Source: Euplotes cf. woodruffi 2 WChen-2021 (lineage: Eukaryota > Ciliophora > Spirotrichea > Euplotida > Euplotidae). From it: DNA of 21,529 bases. The position numbers and the translations under genes were made by a program. The notes beneath the pieces are model-generated. The model did not search any database. It saw only the letters and a list, made by a program, of their open reading frames with translations, and was not told where the DNA came from. This document shows, piece after piece, positions 11,200 to 18,426 of the stretch. Position 1 is the stretch's first letter; each line of letters starts with the position of its first letter. The stretch spans positions 1-21,529 of the forward strand of contig JAGYYN010002292.1 in the NCBI GenBank assembly GCA_021441665.1. The letters run 5' to 3'.

Positions 11200-11209
11200 A
11201 ATTGAAATT
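11200..11209 (+). promoter_or_regulatory. Candidate chromosome-breakage sequence (E-Cbs-like)
   Basis: AATTGAAATT fits HATTGAAaHH. It lies in the 88-bp gap between the stop of the aminopeptidase and the start of the carboxypeptidase, both on the plus strand. If this is germline DNA, the two genes should end up on separate macronuclear molecules, so a cut here is expected. Confidence 0.42.
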
Positions 11210-11239
11210 AGATAATAAATAGTACTATATTAATTTAAA

Positions 11240-13429
11240 ATGGAAAATATATACTCAAAGTCATCTGTATCTCCAGCGAGCGGGTTCTCCTTCCCAACCG
11301 TAGATAGTGACAGCAACGCACAAATAAGCGAAGGTGCTCCTAACAAGCCAGTTGTGAGAGAAGGATTCGAGTCAGCAACTAAAGACATTGCCAACCTCAA
11401 AATTGAAGTTAAGGCGACAAGAGAGGAGATGCCATTAGGCTACGACTTAGAGATCGATGACCAGTTCTTGCCTAAAACTGGAATCCAGGACCGGTTCCTC
11501 AAGTACCACCCGGTGTTCAGAGGGAACTACTCAGAGTACGAAAGTGTCGGACTGCCTCTAAGCGCTGAACAAACTGAAATCATTCGCAAAAGATCAGAAG
11601 AGCGAACTTGTACTATCGAACGAGTCGTTTATGATAGTACTGAACTGTCACCATATTACAATAATTCAGGTGAACCAGATGAAAAATACTTCGACGAGTA
11701 CAAATACATCCACCCGATTATTACCGAGCAGGACAGGAAAGCTGGGGCCTATGCCCCTGAAGGATACTTCAAATATCGAGACTCATCTACAACCCACGGA
11801 GTTATGCGATACTACTCGCATTTAAAGACTTATTATAAGCTGAAGAACGAACTTGATGAAACATTAATATTTGAATCTCGATTTGAAAGCGGGAACTTAA
11901 AAAGAGTCATCCAGACTGGAGATTACGAATACGACATTTACTTGAACCCTGACTACCAGACGGGGACATTTACACAGTGGTATTTCTTCAGAATTGAAAA
12001 CACAAGGAAAGGTAGAAAATATACCTTTAACATTAAAAATTACCAAAAGTCGGACTCTTTGTATAACCAAGGAATGCTTCCGTTAATTTACTCAAGGAAG
12101 GAATACGAAAAATGCAAAAGGAGCTGGCAGCGCACCGGGGAGAACATCTGCTACTATCAAGACCCGTGCAAGAAGAAAGGCTCGATGCTTAACTACGCGA
12201 TGACGTTTAATCTTTTCTTTAAACATGACAGAGACGAAGTCTATATGGCTCACTGATACCCGTATACCTACAGCGACCTCAAAGCGTTTATTAACAAAAA
12301 GTGCAATGCCAGAGACAGGGTCAGGAAGACTTCGATGTGCAAGACTCTTGCAGGCAACGACTCGGATATGATTATCATAACTAACTTCAGTTCTGAAGAT
12401 GAAGAGATCGCAGAACGACAAGCGGTCATCCTTAGCGCCAGAGTTCACCCAGGTGAATCCAATTCGTCGTTTATCATGGAGGGGATATTAGACTTCTTAG
12501 TTTCTGATAAACCCGCGGCATATAAGCTCAGGAACCTCTTCGTATTCAAGATTCTGCCAATGCTCAACCCCGATGGAGTGATCATCGGTAACTACAGATG
12601 ATCGTTAGCAGGGGTTGATCTAAACAGGCAATGGGCGAATCCAAATCCGAAGTTGCATCCTGAAATCTACGCGTCAGTTACGATGATCAAGAAGACGCTC
12701 GAAAGCAGGCCAATATTCTTCTTCTGTGACATTCACGGCCATTCACGGAACAAAAATTTATTCATGTATGGATGTAACCTCCTCACAGGGCCAAATCGGC
12801 TGAAAGAACGCATCTTTCCGTTTATGTTTTCACAAAGAGAGGAGAACTTCAGTTATGAGGAGTGCAACTTCAATATCCAGAAAACGAAGGAAACAACCGC
12901 AAGAGTTGTGATGGGCAGGCAAGAAATACAGTATTCTTACACGCTCGAGTGCTCGTTCTGCGGTCCGACCAGCGGAAGGTATAAAGACTGCCACTTCATG
13001 CCACCGATCCTTAAAAACATGGGGAAAGAATTCTGCCTCACCTTGCTCCAATTTTATGAAAACACACAGGTGTTCAAAGACTGATACGCGATCATTCTTG
13101 ACAACTACGAAAATGAACAGAAGAACGGCGCTGAAAAGTCAGAAGAAGAAAAGAAGAATGCTGCAACTAAAGCTGGAAAATTAAAAGCCGTCAAGGATGC
13201 TATAAACGCAGCCTCTGCATCGGATAGCGCAGGCCCTAACGGAGTCAATAGTTCAAATAAGAAAAAGAACAAAAATAAGCCGAAGAATGCATTAAAAAAG
13301 AGCGCTTCTACTAATGATAAGAAAAGATCACATTCTGAAGAACCCAAGCAACTTAAACCATCAAAGAAGCAAAAGCCTGTTGTTGCGAAAGAGATCTCGA
13401 AAGCAGCAAAATCAAAGAAAAAGAAATAA
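11240..13429 (+). CDS. Cytosolic carboxypeptidase (CCP, M14D), tubulin deglutamylase type
   Basis: One uninterrupted exon of 729 residues with three UGA-Cys codons (12254, 12599, 13082) and no shift site. CCPs trim glutamate side chains or C-terminal residues from tubulin in cilia and centrioles. The N-terminal beta domain is clear (FESRFESGNLKRVIQ, TQWYFFRIENTRKG, KSDSLYNQGM). The M14 active site is complete: HPGE with zinc ligands His403 and Glu406, substrate Arg453 in NYRCSLAG, DLNRQW, zinc ligand His499 in DIHGHS, and catalytic Glu570 in YTLECSFCG. The match is closest to the CCP2/CCP3 group by memory of motifs. The last 110 residues are a Lys/Ser-rich basic tail outside the catalytic core, perhaps for binding acidic tubulin tails (inference). 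It ends with AAA-TAA, the same hexamer that causes shifts elsewhere in the window. Confidence 0.96.
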
Positions 13430-13772
13430 CTCTTAGGACATATTTTTTACATAAATCATTAGTTTAAAAGTATCTTATTAAAGTTTTACTATTCTGAGAA
13501 CATATGAATACTAGATATAAATATTTATTGAGATCGAAAATATTTATAAACGATTACTCATGTGACTGTTTACATTTATAATATTTAAAGCTTATATTTT
13601 TGAATGAGCTTTAAAAACAGTTTTCCTTTATTTTTGAGTCATTTTTCATTCGATCTAAATCTAAAAATTTCGGCTTACTGTAATTTTTTAAAATAGTATT
13701 TTATCTTGATATTTGAGAATTTTATCAGCATCCTGACTCAATTTCTGAAAACCGTCTATTTTAATAAACTGA
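13430..13772. other. AT-rich gap between convergent genes
   Basis: 343 bp between the ends of the carboxypeptidase gene (+) and the next gene (-). It is AT-rich, with no open frame of note and no full breakage-consensus match. It probably holds both 3' ends. Confidence 0.55.
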
Positions 13773-15841
13773 TTATAAAATTACTTTGCTATAGAGGCTA
13801 CGGCTGTTGTGTGTACTCCTCACTAAAGCACTTGGACTAACATGATCATGGATCTCACTTTGCATAGCAATAGTCGACTGTTCTGAGTATTCAGTTGAAA
13901 TAAATCCCTCGACAGCCTGAAGCTTTGATTTGACCTATAATATCACTTCTTATCTGTACATTATTAATTTTGAGTTCATCAAAGACTTTCCGCTTTAGAT
14001 ACAGATCTCTGCACTGCAGCGTTGTTTTGGATATCAACACGGCTCAGCTAAAGGTACGGCTACATTTTGGCTGCTGGGGTTGTAGTATTACATTCTGCGT
14101 GCTTGATCATAGCGCTTTTGTCAGCTTTGCCTTTTGCTTACTTTTAAGCATATTTGTCCTTAGTATATACATCACTCGATGCTTGAGCCTTAGATTGTAA
14201 GCCTGCTTTCCTTTGCAGTAAAGCCTCATGTTATTGAAGACTGTAGTCAACTGCAGGTATTTACTTGTATCGGTAGTTAATTTATTCAGCGCGATCTAGA
14301 TTTTTTATTTTATTAACAAAGAGCTACAATACCACGATGAATCGAGGCAAGCAAAGTTTATAAAGTGAACTTACATTTTCTACATCGTGAACTTTTAATC
14401 AGGTCGTCCTCCAAATGTTAAATTGATATCGTATTTGCTTATTTATATTTTTATACCAAATATTTATTATATTGTGAATAACAACACTGTTATATTTTTG
14501 AACTGAATTTGCTTCGATGTTTTCTTGATCGTGTAAATAACTTATTTTGAACCGATTAACAGCGACATCTTTTGAGTTGTTATCACATGCAAATTTAGAA
14601 GTCATGTATTGTTGACTCTTTGCAAAATTGCAGCCAAACTTATGCATTTGAATCAGCACTCGATCATTTTCCATTCCTTCGTTGATTGAAAAACTCAGCA
14701 GTGGTGAGTACAGTTTTATCGTGAACCTTTGCCATTTACAAAAGTAGCCTTCAAGTAGCAAGAGTCTATTTTTATTATAGATCCTTGCAAGTTTTTTAAT
14801 TCTTTTTGATTTGCAAGTCGTATTGGCTGGGTGAAGGATACTAAACACATCTTTTTGAGTTCTACGACAGACCGCAGACAAAATCGTCACTAATTGAAGT
14901 GAGTAAGCTTTATATACAGCTGACTTCATCTGTGCTTTAGTACTGTCTAAAGAACGATCATTAATGGAGGATATTTTAAAGTATCTTGCTTACGTAAAAA
15001 CTCAGCGTAATCCAGCTTGATGTCACAAATATCCGCTTCAATGACATTCCTTCATGATTGAAGGCTGTTTTGAGGAACTGTATCCAACGAAGACTCAATA
15101 GGAGCCAATGAGGCTGAGTGACCGATTATACTCTGCTGATGAGCACATTCCTCTCTGGCGTTAGTTAATACTCTGTTGGATTGAAGAAATTTGCTTTGCT
15201 AGCTTTTGCAGTTTTGTATTTACAATTATCATCGACTCAACTTTTGACTCTTTACCGTGAAGAATCATCTGCATTCGGTTGGTTATAACTCCACCTGGCC
15301 TTCTGAGTTTTGCTTAACTTTCGATTGTAGCTGCTTTAGCTCTTTTTGTACTGAGACTAGATCAAGTTCTTGCTTCCGATTTTGCAGCTTGAGGTAGCCA
15401 AGTTTGCACTTGGCTACCTCAGCTCTTGCATTTAGAAGCTTTTGAGTTGTTTTGCTGTTCAAAAGCAAAAAGTTGATATCACTATAAAAAGATTTAAATA
15501 AATGCGATTTTATGATTTCGATAACGATAGACATTTATGATAGCAAGATAAAAACAGCGAAAATAATACCAAATTGACGTTATGCTTACTCTAAATATTT
15601 ATGATTTCTTTGGCTGTGGCTCTTCGATAGTTGACTCACATAATCATCAAGCTTATCTATTTCTTCTCGAAGAATCCGATTAGAAGCAATTATCTCATCA
15701 AGGTCAGCTAAAGCTCAGCATATTTTATTTAAGAAGCTCAACAGTGCCGTTATTCGATCCACCCGTACTTTGGTTCACCTCGGTTGTATTATTTTTGAAT
15801 AATCGGCTGTAATGATCTTCATGTGATGCAAAGCTTTTCAT
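13773..15841 (-). CDS. Coiled-coil/Trp-repeat protein with four stop-shift sites
   Basis: Five exons on the minus strand: 15841-15590, 15481-14994, 14946-14375, 14323-13960, 13934-13773. Introns are 108, 47, 51 and 25 bp. Shifts at four in-frame TAA codons give about 610 residues, with coding length divisible by three. Residues 1-230 are mostly coiled coil (LDEIIASNRILREEIDKL, VSVQKELKQLQSKVK). The middle has Trp-containing helices (FCKWQRF, INIWYKN, FNIWRTT) like the two genes at 3637-9090, so I call it a weak SFI1-like scaffold candidate. The rest is basic helix, ending in a Ser-rich tail. Five UGA codons are read as Cys. The ATG at 15841-15839 follows an AT-rich leader. The final stop is TTA-TAA at 13778-13773; the same hexamer inside this gene is shifted, and a +2 shift at the end would add only five codons. 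Confidence 0.78.
14282..14287 (-). other. GAA-TAA internal stop, +1 shift
   Basis: Joins KIKNLDRAE to KLTTDTSKYLQLT on the minus strand. The downstream frame then stays open for 108 codons to the last intron. Confidence 0.68.
15161..15166 (-). other. AAC-TAA internal stop, +1 shift
   Basis: Joins QISSIQQSIN to NAREECAHQQSI, open for 56 codons to the intron at 14947-14993. Confidence 0.68.
15283..15288 (-). other. TTA-TAA internal stop, +2 shift
   Basis: Skipping two bases gives TNRMQMILHGKESKVES, a helical continuation of the coiled coil. It is the third TTA-TAA in the window that needs +2. Confidence 0.7.
15725..15730 (-). other. AAA-TAA internal stop, +1 shift
   Basis: Residue 38 is the AAA codon. 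A +1 shift gives KICCALADLDEIIASN, open to the intron at 15482-15589. Confidence 0.75.
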
Positions 15842-16014
15842 ATTTAATTTAAATTTTAGTATTTTTTATTATTTGAAGACTAATATATTCAAAATTCAAC
15901 TGATAGATTTATATAGTCAGTAATCAAAATATTAATAAGACTTGTTATGAAATATTTTACGCACAAGCTGAAAAGAATATTATATTTTCATATTTATTTT
16001 ATAATGAATACAAC
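15842..16014. other. AT-rich intergenic gap
   Basis: 173 bp between the start of the coiled-coil gene and the end of the phosphodiesterase gene, both minus strand. It shows only degenerate TTGAA/TTCAA cores, no full breakage match and no open frame. Confidence 0.5.
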
Positions 16015-18285
16015 CTAAGACAGGTGAACTGTGCCGCTCTTCCTTATTCCTTTTGGTGAATTTTTAGTGTTTTTACCTTTACTCCGTGAATGCTTATTTT
16101 CAAGTGATTCCTCGTTAATTTGAGATAAAGAGTTACTTTGTGGTGAAGAGTCTTCAAAGCTCGAAACTTGATTTGAAGTAATATCATCTTCTTCACTTTC
16201 GCACTTTGCCTCTTCAATAATTTCTTGATTTTGAAGGACTTGTTTGAGGCCTTCCTGCATTCGCTTTTGGTACTCGTCAACTCGTGAAGCCCAGATTTCT
16301 CGGTTCTTAATCATATTTTTGATATTTTTATTAGCGACTTTTATATGAACTTCGAAAAAGTTTCATACGAAGGCATAACAATCACATCGATGAATCCTAA
16401 TTGTGCTTTTGCAATATTAGTATTCGCTCGGTCCATCAAGTCTGTGATTTTTAAGCCGAGTTCGCGCTCCTTGTCGCCTTGCTTAAAGAACTCTTCAAAG
16501 AGCAGTTCAGTCCACTTCAAAGTCAGATCCCAGTTTTTTGTTGGATTGCTGATGTCTGAAAGATGGATTCCGACCCCCATTCACAGAAGCTTGTCTTTTT
16601 CTTCAGGCTGAAAGTCATTGCTTGTAACGCGTTGCTTGAAGACGCCCAGGTCAGCGAAGTGCTTGCTCATGTCAGTGCTGAGGATCATGTGGATCATGCG
16701 TTTACGGATCCCAGCGACGTCGTCTTTTCAAAGCTTACTGAAAATGTTATATCTTTCCATCTTTAACAACGCAAATGACGAAGCGACGTGGTGGCTCTCA
16801 AGCACCGAGATATCGTTATATCTCAATGCTAAAGTGTCTTTTGTGTTGATGAGGTACAGGTTGTTGTAGCCTGGATGCTCGTAGTCGTGTCATGACGCAG
16901 CCACGATCATCGATAATATGTCGATGTTGTCCATTTTTCCTAATGTAATCCAGTTCCCGTTAATCACGAAATAATATAAAGTTTGAGCGACATCTGCAGC
17001 ATGCGTTTTATTGTGGTACTTCACGTTGTTGTAGCCTGAACTGATCTTGTCAATAAAAATCAGGTACTTATTAATCGGGATATGAAGACCTGCATACAAC
17101 GAGTGTTTGTGAAGCAGTAATGAAGAAATTCATGATAGCTCACGGTCATTACATTTCTCTTTAAACTCAAAAATATCAAATTCTAAAGTTTCAAGCTTCT
17201 CCATAATTCCTGTTATATACGATGTCGGAAGGTCGATCAATGATTCTAAGCTTTTATTGTCGCTTGCGGCCATAATGATCGTACCCGAGTCATTTGAGTC
17301 TCGCTTGAGCTTGATGATGTTAGTTCACGATTTGATCCAAGCATTTTCTTCCATTTGCAAGATTGCCCCTCTCCTTCTGCGTATCGATTTGACTTCATCA
17401 ATTTCTGGGTCTTTTTGCTGTACCTCGTAAAGTTTACCACTGGCGATCTGCTTGACTCAGTAGCTGACATCGCTGGATAGCTTAGGGTCTTCTAACGAGT
17501 CGCCGAGTGAAATAAGAATTTCGATAACCTTTTCAACACTCGATTTGGTGCTGTTTTCGATAAGCAGGTCTTTATAGCTATTCATTTTCTGCATTTTTAA
17601 ATGCGACTTGATGCTCTCAAGTATCACTGGCACATGGAACAGCCTCATGACTCCTCTGACTCTGAGTAAAATGCTAATAGTGAAGTTTTCAATTGCGATA
17701 TCGGCTATCAGAAATACAATTATGATGCCAATCAAAATAACATTAACTAAGTTGAATTTGTTGCTGAAATATAGTTCTTTAAATGAATATCGAAAGACGA
17801 CTATTTCTGCGATGAACGCAGCTATAAATAGACATTCTATCGAATGGTATGTCGCTTTCACTGCAATCATGTTTGAATTATCTGGAGGTATCGATGTGAA
17901 TATGAATGTTATAGCACAGTATGCAATTATTAACACCACTATGCCGATATTTACAACGTTAGACTGAACTGCCATCGCCATTGTTTTCCTCGTACCAACG
18001 ATATTTCGGTCTTCAAGCTCATCAGACTCAAGCGACATATAATTTCGTTTTGCTCGAATTGAAGGTGTCGCATCCATATTTAATTTAATTGATTTCCTTT
18101 TCTCACTCTTAACTCCCTTTATCTTGCCGATTGGGGGAAGAGTAAAGCCTGTGTCATCGTCTTTTGAGTTTTCAGAGGAATTACTTTCCGATACCTTTAT
18201 TAGAGCCGAATGAAGGAGCTATTTTCAGCTTCATATTGATCGATGGCTTGGGGTTAACACTATACCTCCTTGTCATATTCTTCAT
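16015..18285 (-). CDS. Membrane cyclic-nucleotide phosphodiesterase with voltage-sensor-like domain
   Basis: Intronless; about 755 residues with a +1 shift at AAG-TAA and a +2 shift at ATA-TAA. ATG 18285-18283 is the first after an in-frame TAA; Mets at 18276 and 18234 are alternatives. Residues 110-222 hold four hydrophobic segments. The second has an acidic residue and YFSNKFN after it, and the fourth is S4-like with spaced arginines (LLRVRGVMRLFH). Together they look like a voltage-sensor domain without a pore (inference). The C-terminal half is a class I phosphodiesterase hydrolysing cAMP and/or cGMP: YHNKTHAAD (His424, His428), HDYEHPG (His466, Asp467), SVLESHHV, SDISNPTKNW (metal ligand Asp577) and the invariant Gln628 in AQLGFID. 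Six UGA codons are read as Cys, one right next to His466. The C-terminal tail is acidic and Ser-rich. Confidence 0.93.
16341..16346 (-). other. ATA-TAA internal stop, +2 shift
   Basis: The phosphodiesterase frame stops after ...YETFSKFI. The +1 frame hits TAA TAA within three codons. Skipping two bases gives KVANKNIKNMIKNREIW, which fits the family's last helix with its conserved Asn and Trp. Confidence 0.82.
18181..18186 (-). other. AAG-TAA internal stop, +1 shift
   Basis: Near the N-terminus of the phosphodiesterase (about residue 34). Skipping T joins SFGSNKGIGK to NSSENSKDDDTGF and the rest of the protein. Confidence 0.75.
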
Positions 18286-18426
18286 TGCTATTTATTTTAT
18301 CGAATCAATTTTTATTAACAACATTATATTTTTAGATACAGTAATCGTTATTTAACTTCGCTTCAGCAACTGAGTGTATTTTAATACTGAACTTGACAGT
18401 ATTAAAAATGCAAGTAATGAATTTGT
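18286..18426. other. Short intergenic gap
   Basis: 141 bp between the DNA2-like stop and the phosphodiesterase start, both minus strand. A +2 shift at the DNA2-like terminal GAA-TAA would open 31 more codons into this gap. I treat that as chance because the TAA is at the gene end. No breakage-consensus match seen. Confidence 0.45.

Noticed and set aside
13970-14200. A 76-codon open frame on the plus strand, rich in hydrophobic residues
   Set aside because: It is antisense to the fourth exon of the minus-strand coiled-coil gene, whose reading is supported by frame, introns and composition.
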